DNA of 64,000 bases, from positions 143,664 through 207,663 of the forward strand of contig NZ_JBHKFI010000005.1 in assembly GCF_042263505.1 (NCBI RefSeq). Direction: 5' to 3'. Both the position numbers and the translations under genes were made by a program. Source of the stretch: Bacillus_BE sp042263505 (GTDB lineage: Bacteria; Bacillota; Bacilli; Bacillales; Cytobacillaceae). This document shows, in pieces, positions 24,555 through 33,581 of the stretch. The first letter of the stretch is position 1. Each line of letters opens with the position of its first letter. The notes under the pieces are model-generated. The model was not told where the DNA came from and made no database searches. It saw only the letters and a program-made list of their open reading frames with translations.

Positions 24555-25556
24555 ATGAAAAAGTTACTAATAGCGCTACTCTGTGGTGCGCTATTGATGC
24601 TGGCCGCTTGTGGAACAGATAGTAAAAAGACAAGCGGTAGTAAGAATGACGAAAAGAAAACCGTTAAAGTGGGAATTATTCAACTTGTGGAACACCCATC
24701 CTTAGATGCAGCGAGAGAAGGATTCATTGATGCATTGAAGGATGCTGGCTATGAAGAAGGTAAAAACTTAAAGCTTGATTATCAAAATGCCCAAGGGGAT
24801 GTCAACACCAATATGACGATTGCACAAAAGCTTGTCGCTGATCAAAATGATGTCATTTTGGCGATTGCAACAGCAAGTGCTCAAGCCGTTGTGCAAAATA
24901 CGAAGGATATTCCCGTTTTGTTTACTGCCATTACAGATCCAGTTGGAGCCAAGCTTGTTCAGAGCATTGATAAGCCAGGTGGAAATGTAACAGGTACCTC
25001 TGATACACATCCTGAGGCCATAAAGAAAACAATCAATGCGATTAAGCAATTTATCCCTGATGCCAAGAAGGTAGGGATTATTTATAATTCTGGTGAACCA
25101 AATGCTGTAGTAAATGTGAAAAATGCGAAAGCCGCTATTAAGCAAGCGGGGCTTGAAGCTGTTGAAACAACAATTTCCACAAGCTCAGAAGTTAAACAAG
25201 CTGCAGAGTCTTTAACAGATCGCTGCGATGTATTTTATATTCCAAAAGATAATACGGTCGTTTCAGCTCTAGAATCTGTGATTACGGTCGCTAATGATAA
25301 AAAAATTCCAACCTTCGTAGGAGAAGGGGATTCGGTAAAACGCGGCACCTTCGCATCCTATGGGCTTGACTACCATGACCTTGGATATAAGACTGGTAAA
25401 ATGGCCGTTGATATTCTTAAAGGAAAGAAGCCAAGCGATATTCCGGTTGGTTTCCCAGACAATCTTGAGCTGGTCGTAAACAAAAAAGCAGCTCAGCAGG
25501 AAGGGATTAAAGTAAATGAAGATTTATTGAAAGATGCCAAAATTGTTGGGGAATAG
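24555..25556 (+). CDS. ABC transporter substrate-binding lipoprotein (COG2984/TrpX-like)
   Basis: A 333-residue lipoprotein with signal peptide and lipobox LAAC (Cys19). The mature part matches the periplasmic-binding family of COG2984: VGIIQLVEHPSLDAAREGF, then LAIATASAQAVVQNT and VLFTAITDPVGAKLV. Members bind tryptophan or other amino-acid-like ligands. The usual permease and ATPase genes do not follow; a strong terminator closes the gene. Its ligand is unknown. GGGGGGAATGAA precedes the ATG. Confidence 0.87.
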   Translation: MKKLLIALLCGALLMLAACGTDSKKTSGSKNDEKKTVKVGIIQLVEHPSLDAAREGFIDALKDAGYEEGKNLKLDYQNAQGDVNTNMTIAQKLVADQNDVILAIATASAQAVVQNTKDIPVLFTAITDPVGAKLVQSIDKPGGNVTGTSDTHPEAIKKTINAIKQFIPDAKKVGIIYNSGEPNAVVNVKNAKAAIKQAGLEAVETTISTSSEVKQAAESLTDRCDVFYIPKDNTVVSALESVITVANDKKIPTFVGEGDSVKRGTFASYGLDYHDLGYKTGKMAVDILKGKKPSDIPVGFPDNLELVVNKKAAQQEGIKVNEDLLKDAKIVGE

Positions 25557-25567
25557 TTAACCATCAT

Positions 25568-25608
25568 AAAAGGAACCTGCCATTTTACTCATAAGGCAGG
25601 TTCCTTTT
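25568..25608 (+). terminator. Intrinsic terminator after the ABC lipoprotein gene
   Basis: AAAGGAACCTGCC pairs perfectly with GGCAGGTTCCTTT, followed by T residues. Confidence 0.9.
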
Positions 25609-25928
25609 TATGTATAAAACTCCTGATAAACAAAGTATTCAATCCATACTAATAATTAAACTATTAGTTGATTTGTTCTTATTTGATTATTTGATTGTGA
25701 TTTTTGATTTAGTTGCTGATTTTTAATAACATTGATCATTATGGGCCGATTGATAAAGATAGCCCTAATAATTGGATACACTGAATTTTAGTGATTATAA
25801 AGGTGACCGTATAATGATTATGCCAAAATATTAAAAAAAACTTCCTAATTGTGTTACTATTTTCAGTATGGAAAAAGTAAAAGGAACTACTTTTATAATA
25901 AGAAGTAACCCTTGAAAGGAGTAGGAAC
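25609..25928. other. Intergenic region, no recognised feature
   Basis: A 320-base AT-rich stretch before the helicase gene. It must contain the helicase promoter, but I see no gene, repeat or hairpin worth naming. Confidence 0.5.
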
Positions 25929-28900
25929 TTGGAAATTCATGTAAATCATAAAATCATCAAAGATCTCTGTGGTTCCGTCTCCTTTAAAAAAGGGGAGGCT
26001 TTTTTTCAGGAACACAAGGTGAAGATTCATAAATATAACGCAGAAGTTTGTGAAGCGATTGTTTCAGGTATAGAAGATTTTCATGTCAGAATTGAAAAGG
26101 AAACAAGTGGAGGCTTTCGCTCTTCATGCAGCTGTCCTTCTCTTACTTCCTTTCAAAAGGAATGTCAGCATGTTGCTGCGGTTTTGCTAGCGATTCAGGA
26201 TAAGCAGCATGACAGATCTCATGCGCAGCTTAGCTCTAAGCAAGAGTTAACCGAAAGTCTATTATCCCTTTTTAAAGAAAGACCGAAACGTTCCAGTCTA
26301 CACCAACTCCATTTTGAAAAAAGAAAAGAACTGGAAACGGAGTTTATTTGCTCGCCGGTTATGATCAATCATGGAGAATATTTGCTTGGTATTGAAATCA
26401 AAATAGATTCCACCATGGTGCAAAATATTCGATCTTTTCTCCACAGTGTGAAAGAGGGAATCTTTTACTCTTTATCTAGAGAGGTAATATACGATCCAGA
26501 CCAGCATTGCTTTCAGAAAGAGACTGATGCGTTTATTCAAAAATTGATTCATTTTATGGAGGATGAACAAAGGTTAATGATGGATCATTTAACGAAATCA
26601 GAAATTCCACAGCAAATGATATTCCTTCCGCCATCCTCTTGGAAGGACTCTATCGATTCTTTGACCAAAGTACCACAGGCAAGTTTGAAGGTAAATGGAA
26701 AGAGCACAAAGGGCATAACCATCGTAAATAAGCGTCTTCCTTTGAAGTTTGATCTGACCGATAGCCCCATATCAGGTTTTCAACTGAAAATTAGCCGGTT
26801 AGAACAGATGACCATCCTGCATTTCTACCATTCTGTTCTTTTGGAGGGAAATATATATCAACTGCAAAAGGAAGACAGCATTCGTTTATGGGAATTAAAG
26901 CAAATGTTAGGACAGACAGGGACAGACTCGATTCCAATCTCACACAATCAGCTTGGCTTATTTATAGAAAAAGTCGTACCTGGTTTGAAAAAGCTTGGTG
27001 AGGTCCAGTTATCTGAGCGAATTACTCAGCAGTTTTTAAAGCAACCCTTAATTGCTAAGCTATACTTGGATCGTGTCAAAAATCGCCTCCTTGCAGGGCT
27101 TGAATTTCATTATGAGCATATTGTCTTCAATCCTTTGGAGGAGCGTAAAAATCCAAATGGTTTGCTGGTTATTCGTGATGTAGAAAAAGAACAACAAATC
27201 CTCGATATCATGGAGGAGAGTTCTTTTACCAAAACAGAAGGCGGTTTCTTTCTCCATAATGAAGAGCTAGAATATGAGTTTTTATACCATGTTATTCCAA
27301 AGCTTGAAAAGCTTGTGCAAATCTATGCGACAACAGCTGTAAGAAATCGCATCGTCAAGGGAACCACAAAGCCGATGATTCGAATCAAAGTGAAAAAAGA
27401 GCGAACAGATTGGCTCGAATTCAAATTTGAAATGGATAATATTTCAGAAAAACAAATTCGGGACGTCCTTATTGCTCTCGAGGAAAAAAGAAAATACTTT
27501 CGTCTGCCGAGTGGATCCCTTCTATCACTTGAGGCAAGGGAATTTGCTGAAATTAAACGATTTTTAAATGCATTACCGATTCAAAAGGATGAATATGAAA
27601 GTACTCTTAATGTCCCGATTATCTCGGGCTTCAAGCTTTTAAATACGATTGCTGACGATAACATGATTACAATGGAGGAATCTTTTAAGCAATTTCTAAA
27701 CCATTTACAAAATCCAGGGAGTCTTCATTTTGATGTTCCTCAGGCGCTTGAATCTATTTTAAGAGAATATCAAAAGCATGGGTATAAATGGATGAAAACA
27801 CTTGCTAGCTATGGCTTTGGAGGAATCCTTGGTGATACCATGGGGCTCGGGAAAACGCTGCAAAGCATCACGTATATTTTATCCGAACTTCCTCAGATCC
27901 GTTTAAAAGGAAAGCCGGTTCTCGTGGTATGCCCATCCTCGTTAACCTATAACTGGAAGAATGAATTGCTGAAATTCACTCCTGAAATTAAGACGCAGGT
28001 TATGGATGGAAATTTAACCGAACGCGACAAAAAACAAAAAGAAGCGATGGATTTTGACGTTATGATTACATCCTATCCCTTAGTAAGACGTGATATCAAA
28101 TGGTATGAGAAGCAATCCTTTCATACAATCTTTTTTGACGAGGCTCAGGCTTTTAAAAATCCGATGACACAAACAGCAAGAGCAGTAAAGAAACTTGATG
28201 CTTTTTATCGTTTTGCCCTGACAGGAACCCCAGTTGAAAATTCAATTGAAGAATTATGGTCCATCTTTCATGTCGTTTTTCCTGAACTTTTTCAAGAATT
28301 AAGAGAATTCAGTTTCCTATCACGCAAGGATATCGCACGAAGAATTCGGCCATTTATGCTTAGAAGATTGAAGGAGGATGTCCTTTCAGAGCTTCCAGAA
28401 AAAATGGAATCTGTTGATTCTATTGAACTTTTCCCTGAACAAAAGAGACTTTACGCTGCATACCTGGCAAAGCTGAGACATGAGACATTAAAGCATTTGG
28501 ACAAAGACACCCTTCGAAAAAATCGTATCAAAATACTTGCAGGAATCACGAGACTTAGACAAATTTGCTGTCATCCCGCCCTGTTTGTCGATGGCTATCT
28601 TGGGAGTTCAGGGAAATTTGAACAGTTAATGCAGGTTGTGGATGAGGCAAAGTTTTCTGGAAGAAGGGTATTAATTTTTTCACAGTTTACGAAAATGCTG
28701 GAGCTGATAGGAAGAGGGCTTTCTGAAAAAGGAATTTCATTTTTCTATCTGGACGGACAGACTCCTGCAGAAAAACGAGTGGAAATATGCGAACGATTTA
28801 ATGAAGGGGAGCATGATTTTTTTCTTATCTCCTTAAAAGCAGGTGGAACAGGTCTTAATTTAACCGGGGCAGATACCGTTGTTTTATATGATATTTGGTG

Positions 28901-29120
28901 GAATCCAGCAGTCGAGGAACAAGCTATGGACCGAGCTCATCGAATCGGTCAGACTAATACAGTACAAGTAATTAAGCTTATTGCTCGCGGTACGATTGAA
29001 GAAAAAATCAATGAGCTGCAAGACAGGAAGAAACAAATGATTGAAGAAATCATTGACCCGGAGGAGAAAGTATCATTGGGTTTAACGGAGGAAGAGATTC
29101 GGGAGATTTTGATGATATAA
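25929..29120 (+). CDS. SNF2-family helicase with N-terminal SWIM zinc finger
   Basis: A 1063-residue ATPase. A SWIM finger (CSCPSLTSFQKECQH, residues about 60-80) is followed by a long SNF2-associated region. The motor starts near residue 620: GDTMGLGKT (Walker A, ~635), FFDEAQAFKN (DEAQ box, ~737), LTGTPVENS, then the C-terminal lobe with SLKAGGTGLNL (~968) and AMDRAHRIGQ (~1000). Such proteins translocate on DNA and may remodel protein-DNA complexes; B. subtilis YwqA is similar. TTG 25929 is preceded by AAAGGAGTAGG. It appears monocistronic. Confidence 0.92.
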   Translation: MEIHVNHKIIKDLCGSVSFKKGEAFFQEHKVKIHKYNAEVCEAIVSGIEDFHVRIEKETSGGFRSSCSCPSLTSFQKECQHVAAVLLAIQDKQHDRSHAQLSSKQELTESLLSLFKERPKRSSLHQLHFEKRKELETEFICSPVMINHGEYLLGIEIKIDSTMVQNIRSFLHSVKEGIFYSLSREVIYDPDQHCFQKETDAFIQKLIHFMEDEQRLMMDHLTKSEIPQQMIFLPPSSWKDSIDSLTKVPQASLKVNGKSTKGITIVNKRLPLKFDLTDSPISGFQLKISRLEQMTILHFYHSVLLEGNIYQLQKEDSIRLWELKQMLGQTGTDSIPISHNQLGLFIEKVVPGLKKLGEVQLSERITQQFLKQPLIAKLYLDRVKNRLLAGLEFHYEHIVFNPLEERKNPNGLLVIRDVEKEQQILDIMEESSFTKTEGGFFLHNEELEYEFLYHVIPKLEKLVQIYATTAVRNRIVKGTTKPMIRIKVKKERTDWLEFKFEMDNISEKQIRDVLIALEEKRKYFRLPSGSLLSLEAREFAEIKRFLNALPIQKDEYESTLNVPIISGFKLLNTIADDNMITMEESFKQFLNHLQNPGSLHFDVPQALESILREYQKHGYKWMKTLASYGFGGILGDTMGLGKTLQSITYILSELPQIRLKGKPVLVVCPSSLTYNWKNELLKFTPEIKTQVMDGNLTERDKKQKEAMDFDVMITSYPLVRRDIKWYEKQSFHTIFFDEAQAFKNPMTQTARAVKKLDAFYRFALTGTPVENSIEELWSIFHVVFPELFQELREFSFLSRKDIARRIRPFMLRRLKEDVLSELPEKMESVDSIELFPEQKRLYAAYLAKLRHETLKHLDKDTLRKNRIKILAGITRLRQICCHPALFVDGYLGSSGKFEQLMQVVDEAKFSGRRVLIFSQFTKMLELIGRGLSEKGISFFYLDGQTPAEKRVEICERFNEGEHDFFLISLKAGGTGLNLTGADTVVLYDIWWNPAVEEQAMDRAHRIGQTNTVQVIKLIARGTIEEKINELQDRKKQMIEEIIDPEEKVSLGLTEEEIREILMI

Positions 29121-29363
29121 GTTTTTGATTGGTTGTAAATGGATGGAGATAATATGTGTGAAAAGCATTGGTAAAGTTGATAAAGAGTTAGGGGAGGGAA
29201 CCATACTAACGTTTCAAAAAATGCGATGGAAGTAAGGATTTCCTACAATTCACTTTTTGACTAGGTAGTAAATCGTTTTGGTGTATCATGACAAATGATG
29301 TTGCCTACTTGAACAAAGAAATTGCAGATGTTAAATGGTAAAAAATATAATATATGAAATAAC

Positions 29364-29396
29364 AAAACCCACACTCACCCTCCCTGTGTGGGTTTT
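29364..29396 (-). terminator. Intrinsic terminator of the TetR gene
   Basis: AAAACCCACAC pairs perfectly with GTGTGGGTTTT. It overlaps the last codons of the TetR gene on the minus strand. Confidence 0.8.
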
Positions 29397-29989
29397 GCTG
29401 TAATCGATGCAAAAGAAGGACGCTCATGGATGATTTCAATCAATTGTTCAGCCATATATTGCGGTGTATATTTAAAGTCTCCTTGGACCCATTCCGTTAC
29501 CATTCCTAATAATGCATGAGTGTAGTAGCTTGTTTGAAGTTCTCGATTAATATTGGGATTGGTATTGAAAACAGTCATATCCTCAATGGCGAGTGTTTTT
29601 AATTCATGGACCATTCGATTCTGAAATCCAGGAATGACATTTGATTGAAAAATAATTTTATAAAAGATGGAGTGTTTGGCTACGTGTTCGAATATTTTGA
29701 TTGACGACGAAGTGAGTTCTTCGACTTGAAAAGTATCTTTATTTATATAGGGATCCCGATAGGATTGAATTAAATCTATGATAACGTCCTCTATGATTTC
29801 TTTTAATAAATCTTCCTTATAAGGAAAATGCTTATAGAATGTACCCCGATTGAGATCTGCTTGAGCCACAATATCTTTTATCGAAATATCCTTGAATTCC
29901 TTTTCTTGAAGCAAGGTTAAGAGGGCGTCCTTTAAGGAATTTTTGGTTTTTCTTATTCTTCTATCATTTTTTTGTTCATTAATAGACAC
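29375..29989 (-). CDS. TetR/AcrR-family transcriptional regulator
   Basis: A 204-residue repressor. The N-terminal HTH reads TLLQEKEFKDISIKDIVAQA then LNRGTFYKHFPYKEDLL, the standard TetR pattern; the C-terminal domain is all-helical and ligand-binding. GTG 29989 follows GGAGGAAG and is preferred over the longer TTG form at 30031. It is divergent from the SDR gene at 30183, so it likely controls that gene and itself. The effector is unknown. Confidence 0.87.
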   Translation of the reverse strand: MSINEQKNDRRIRKTKNSLKDALLTLLQEKEFKDISIKDIVAQADLNRGTFYKHFPYKEDLLKEIIEDVIIDLIQSYRDPYINKDTFQVEELTSSSIKIFEHVAKHSIFYKIIFQSNVIPGFQNRMVHELKTLAIEDMTVFNTNPNINRELQTSYYTHALLGMVTEWVQGDFKYTPQYMAEQLIEIIHERPSFASITAKPTQGG

Positions 29990-30182
29990 TTTCTTCCTCC
30001 ATTGTTTATTTATCAAGTTAACCGTATACAATAATGTGAAAAGTGTTCATTTTTATACAAATTCGACTTCTTTTGCTGATTGAATTTTTATCTTGAAACT
30101 TATTATACTATACATAGGTGTTAAGTAGGAAACACTGTTTTAACATCTAAAAAAATTTGATAGAACAACAGGAGGGTTTACT

Positions 30183-30941
30183 ATGAAACTTCAAGAGAAA
30201 GTTGCAGTAGTTACAGGGGCCGCTTCAGGTATGGGAAAGGCGATTGCGATTCTCTATGCAAAAGAGGGCGCTAAGGTTGTTGTTTCAGATTTAAATGTTG
30301 AAGGAGCTCAAGCTGTTGTCGAAGAAATTACTGCTAATGGTGGAACAGCAATCTCTGTATCAGCTAATATTGCAAAAGAAGAGGATGTTCAAAATTTAAT
30401 AGACACTGCTGTAAATACATATGGAACGTTGGATATACTTGTGAATAATGCAGGTATTATGGATAATTTCGTTCCTGCTACTGAGATTACTGATGAACTA
30501 TGGGAAAAAGTTATTGCCGTCAATACAACTGGTCCAATGCGTACGATTAGAAAATCCTTGCCAATCTTCCTTGAAAAAGGAAAAGGGGTTATTGTCAATA
30601 TTGCTTCTGTAGGTGGTTTGCGTGGATCTGTAGCGGGCCCTACATATACTGCCTCTAAGCATGCGGTAATTGGATTAACGAAAAATGTTGGTTTCCAATA
30701 TGCAAAATCAGGAATCCGTTGTAATGCGATCGCTCCAGGAGGAGTCAATACGAATATTTTGACAGATTTCAGTAAAGTGAATCAATTTGGAATGGAAATA
30801 GCATCAGCGGGTGCCAATACCAATCCAAGAGCGGGTGAACCAGAAGAAATTGCAACCGTTGCTTTATTCTTGGCATCTGATGATTCTAGCTTTGTTAATG
30901 GTACGGTTATTACTGCCGATTCTGGATGGTCAGCTTATTAA
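30183..30941 (+). CDS. Short-chain dehydrogenase/reductase (SDR)
   Basis: A 252-residue classical SDR. The NAD(P) loop is TGAASGMGKA, NNAG is the structural motif, and the catalytic S-Y-K is present with YTASKHA. The C-terminal PRAGEPEEIATVALFLAS is typical of FabG/glucose-dehydrogenase-like enzymes. The substrate cannot be assigned. GGAGGG precedes ATG 30183. A TetR gene is divergent; TGTTAA and TTAACA inverted arms in the gap near 30119-30146 could be its operator. Confidence 0.87.
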   Translation: MKLQEKVAVVTGAASGMGKAIAILYAKEGAKVVVSDLNVEGAQAVVEEITANGGTAISVSANIAKEEDVQNLIDTAVNTYGTLDILVNNAGIMDNFVPATEITDELWEKVIAVNTTGPMRTIRKSLPIFLEKGKGVIVNIASVGGLRGSVAGPTYTASKHAVIGLTKNVGFQYAKSGIRCNAIAPGGVNTNILTDFSKVNQFGMEIASAGANTNPRAGEPEEIATVALFLASDDSSFVNGTVITADSGWSAY

Positions 30942-30956
30942 GAGATACGAATAGGA

Positions 30957-30993
30957 AAAGGTACATCATACGTTTTGTTGATGTACCTTTTTT
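30957..30993 (+). terminator. Intrinsic terminator after the SDR gene
   Basis: AAAGGTACATCA pairs perfectly with TGATGTACCTTT, followed by T residues. Confidence 0.9.
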
Positions 30994-31034
30994 ATATTCG
31001 AATTATCAAAAATAGTGAATTTTCAAATTTTTAT

Positions 31035-31064
31035 TTGACAATGCTTGTGATAACTTTATATAAT
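31035..31064 (+). promoter_or_regulatory. Promoter of the pot operon leader
   Basis: TTGACA at 31035-31040 and TATAAT at 31059-31064 with an 18-base spacer. Both hexamers match the sigma-A consensus. The predicted start is near 31071. Confidence 0.8.
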
Positions 31065-31070
31065 TTGATT

Positions 31071-31279
31071 ATTAAAAGAACTTAATAGGAAACATCCAAT
31101 ACTATTTTTCACTTCTAGAAAGAATACCCACTTTCGTGATCAGTGAAAAGGATTTTTTATTAGAGAACTGTGGAGTCTACTCAAACTTGGTGAAAACCAG
31201 ATAGAATCGTAGATTAAAGCCAGTTATATCAACCTTGTTGGTATAACTGGCTTTTTATTTTTATAGAGGAGATGGTTGG
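31071..31279 (+). promoter_or_regulatory. Structured 5' leader of the pot operon (candidate riboswitch/attenuator)
   Basis: About 200 nt of untranslated leader. Domain 1: ATCC and TTTTCACT at 31094-31113 pair with AGTGAAAA and GGAT at 31142-31153, enclosing a GAAAG/CTTTC hairpin. Domain 2: TCTAC near 31176 pairs with GTAGA near 31209, enclosing TGGT-GAAA-ACCA. A terminator at 31216-31256 follows. I could not match it to any riboswitch class I know (purine, guanidine, glycine, SAM, preQ1, THF, ZTP). Confidence 0.5.
31216..31256 (+). terminator. Intrinsic terminator inside the pot leader
   Basis: AAAGCCAGTTATA pairs with TATAACTGGCTTT, followed by TT and ATTTTTAT. The upstream SDR gene has its own terminator, and this one lies downstream of the pot promoter, just before the potA ribosome site. 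That position fits attenuation. Confidence 0.8.
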
Positions 31280-32371
31280 ATGACAATAAATACTCATCTT
31301 TCGTTAAAAAATGCTACCAAGTATTATAAAAAATTTAAGGCCGTTGATGAAGTGAATTTAGAAATAAAAAATGGTGAATTCGTTACCATTCTAGGTCCTT
31401 CAGGGTCAGGAAAGACTTCTCTCCTAAAACTGATTGCTGGTTTTGAGCCGCTATCAGATGGAAAGATATTATTGAATCAAAACGACATTACCCATGTCAA
31501 ACCGTATGAAAGAAACATTGGTATGCTCTTCCAAAACTATGCTCTTTTTCCCCATATGACGGTTGAAGGCAATATTGCTTATCCGTTAACCATTCGTAAA
31601 TACAAAAAATATCAAATTTCAGAATTAGTTCAAAATATTTTAGATTTAGTTCATTTAAGTGATTTTGCGAAAAGATATCCCCATCAATTGAGTGGTGGTC
31701 AACAACAAAGGGTGGCCTTGGCAAGGGCGATTGTTTTTAATCCGCCTTTATTATTGTTAGATGAACCATTAGGTGCCTTAGATAAAAACCTGCGAGAAGC
31801 GATGCAATTAGAAATTAAACATATTCAAGAAAGGGTCGGCATCACTACGATTAGTGTGACACATGATCAGGAAGAAGCTTTAACCATGTCAGATCGCATT
31901 TGTGTCATGAATCGTGGAAGAATTGAGCAAATTGCCAGTCCAAGAGAATTATATGAAAAGCCAATTAATCGATTTGTTGCTGAATTTATTGGAGAAATCA
32001 ATTTGCTAGGGGGAAAGGTTGTAGCTACCAAGAATGCTGCAGCAGTTATCCAGCTCTTTGAAGATGACTCAATTCATCTTAAAACAGAAGAAAATGTGGC
32101 AGAAGCTAGTGAGGTATTCATCGCGGTTAGGCCCGAAAATATGCACATAGTCAATGAATCGCATTCATTCGAAAACTTCATTAAAGGAATTGTGAACGAG
32201 AAAATCTACATAGGGAATGCAATTAAATTAAAGGTTGCAACCGAATTTTCTCAATCATTAACTATAAAGGTTCCAGCTCATGAAGCGAACAGAATTAATG
32301 ATCACGACGAAATTTCCATAGGTTGGAACAGTGACCATGCTACCGTCATTCCATATGAAGAAGCCATTTAG
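31280..32371 (+). CDS. potA: Polyamine-type ABC transporter ATPase
   Basis: A 363-residue ATPase: Walker A GPSGSGKT, signature LSGGQQQRVALARAI, Walker B LLLLDEP and the H-loop SVTHDQEEA. The C-terminal TOBE region is present. It energises uptake through PotB and PotC. AGAGGAGATGG precedes ATG 31280. The substrate class (spermidine/putrescine or related) follows from the family; the aldehyde dehydrogenase downstream suggests the substrate is degraded to an aldehyde. Confidence 0.9.
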   Translation: MTINTHLSLKNATKYYKKFKAVDEVNLEIKNGEFVTILGPSGSGKTSLLKLIAGFEPLSDGKILLNQNDITHVKPYERNIGMLFQNYALFPHMTVEGNIAYPLTIRKYKKYQISELVQNILDLVHLSDFAKRYPHQLSGGQQQRVALARAIVFNPPLLLLDEPLGALDKNLREAMQLEIKHIQERVGITTISVTHDQEEALTMSDRICVMNRGRIEQIASPRELYEKPINRFVAEFIGEINLLGGKVVATKNAAAVIQLFEDDSIHLKTEENVAEASEVFIAVRPENMHIVNESHSFENFIKGIVNEKIYIGNAIKLKVATEFSQSLTIKVPAHEANRINDHDEISIGWNSDHATVIPYEEAI

Positions 32372-32390
32372 TAGAAAGATAGTTTCAACT

Positions 32391-32410
32391 CATTATGTAC
32401 ATACATAATG
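32391..32410 (+). promoter_or_regulatory. Small hairpin between potA and potD
   Basis: CATTATGT and ACATAATG form a perfect 8-bp stem with a 4-base loop. It probably affects mRNA processing or stability. Confidence 0.5.
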
Positions 32411-32447
32411 GAGTCTTATATAAAACAATGATGAAGGGGATGTGTAT

Positions 32448-33506
32448 ATGGGAAGAAAGTTAAGTATATTGCTTGCAATCATTACGATGTTATTCTCTCT
32501 AGCGGCATGTGGAGAAGTGCCAACTGCAAACAGTAACAGCAAAGAAGAGGCAAAAGAACTAGTAGTGGTCGATTGGGGGGGTTCTTCCTCGGAAGCCGCA
32601 AAAAAAGCAGTGTATGAGCCTTTTGAAAAAAAATATGGCGTGAAAGTAGTGGCGGTTTCCCCAACAGATACGGGGAAATTACTAGCAATGGAAGAGAGTG
32701 GTAATGTCGAATGGGACGTGGTCAACCATGATACAGACGTTGCTTTGCGCCTTGAATCACAAGGATTATTAGAGCCTCTTGATTATTCCATTATCAATAA
32801 AGATGATGTTTATCCTCATTTAGTGACCGACCATACAATCGGACTTCAATTATATTACACAAATATTGCCTACAATACTGAATTATTTCCAAAGGATCAT
32901 CCAAAGACTTGGGCTGAATTTTGGGATACGAAAAAATACCCAGGGTCACGTTCGTTATATAAAAACCCAATGGGAACTTTAGAATCTGCATTACTCGCAG
33001 ATGGCGTGAAGAAGGAGGATCTCTATCCATTAGATGTGGATCGAGCCTTAAAGAGCCTTGAAAAAATCAAAAGTCATGTCAAAACCTGGTGGGATGCAGG
33101 TGCGCAGCCACCACAATTATTAGCAACTAAGGAAGCCGCTATAGCTGCTGCATGGAATGGAAGAGTATCTACTGCTAAATCAGAAGGATCGAAGGTGGAT
33201 AATGAATTTGGAGAAGCCTTAATGATGTCAACCTCATGGATTATCCCAAAAGGTGCACCACATAAAGAGTTAGCTCAAAAATTTATCGCATTTGCTATGG
33301 AGCCTGAGCAGCAAGCAGCATATTCCAAGCTGATTGATTATGCACCGACTAACAAAAAAGCCCTTGATTTATTACCGAATGATGTTAAGGAACGATTAGG
33401 TCAAACAGAGGATACAATGAATAGTCAAATTCAGGTTGATGTGAAATATTGGGGCGATCATTTTGAAGAGATTAATAAAAAGTTCAATGAATGGTTACTT
33501 AAATAG
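32448..33506 (+). CDS. potD: Polyamine-type ABC transporter substrate-binding lipoprotein
   Basis: A 352-residue lipoprotein with lipobox LAAC (Cys21). The mature protein resembles PotD/PotF: VVDWGGSSSEAAKKAVYEPF, then WDVVNHDTDVALRLESQGLL and YAPTNKKALDLLP. It captures the substrate outside the membrane. ATG 32448 follows AAGGGGA with seven-base spacing; the upstream GTG 32442 is less likely. It lies between potA and potB, giving the order A-D-B-C. Confidence 0.88.
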   Translation: MGRKLSILLAIITMLFSLAACGEVPTANSNSKEEAKELVVVDWGGSSSEAAKKAVYEPFEKKYGVKVVAVSPTDTGKLLAMEESGNVEWDVVNHDTDVALRLESQGLLEPLDYSIINKDDVYPHLVTDHTIGLQLYYTNIAYNTELFPKDHPKTWAEFWDTKKYPGSRSLYKNPMGTLESALLADGVKKEDLYPLDVDRALKSLEKIKSHVKTWWDAGAQPPQLLATKEAAIAAAWNGRVSTAKSEGSKVDNEFGEALMMSTSWIIPKGAPHKELAQKFIAFAMEPEQQAAYSKLIDYAPTNKKALDLLPNDVKERLGQTEDTMNSQIQVDVKYWGDHFEEINKKFNEWLLK

Positions 33507-33519
33507 AGGAATAGTCTTT

Positions 33520-33552
33520 GAGTTCAGAACACAAGAAAAATGTTTTGAACTC
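33520..33552 (+). promoter_or_regulatory. Hairpin between potD and potB
   Basis: GAGTTCAGAACA pairs with TGTTTTGAACTC except for one position. There is no long T-tract. It may protect the potD mRNA or reduce read-through so that binding protein is made in excess. Confidence 0.55.
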
Positions 33553-33581
33553 CCCTTTAAATTTTGGAAAGGGGGAAGTAT

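Noticed and set aside
31071..31279. Known riboswitch identity for the pot leader
   Set aside because: I compared it by eye with conserved cores of purine, guanidine, glycine, SAM, THF, preQ1, ZTP and c-di-GMP classes and saw none.
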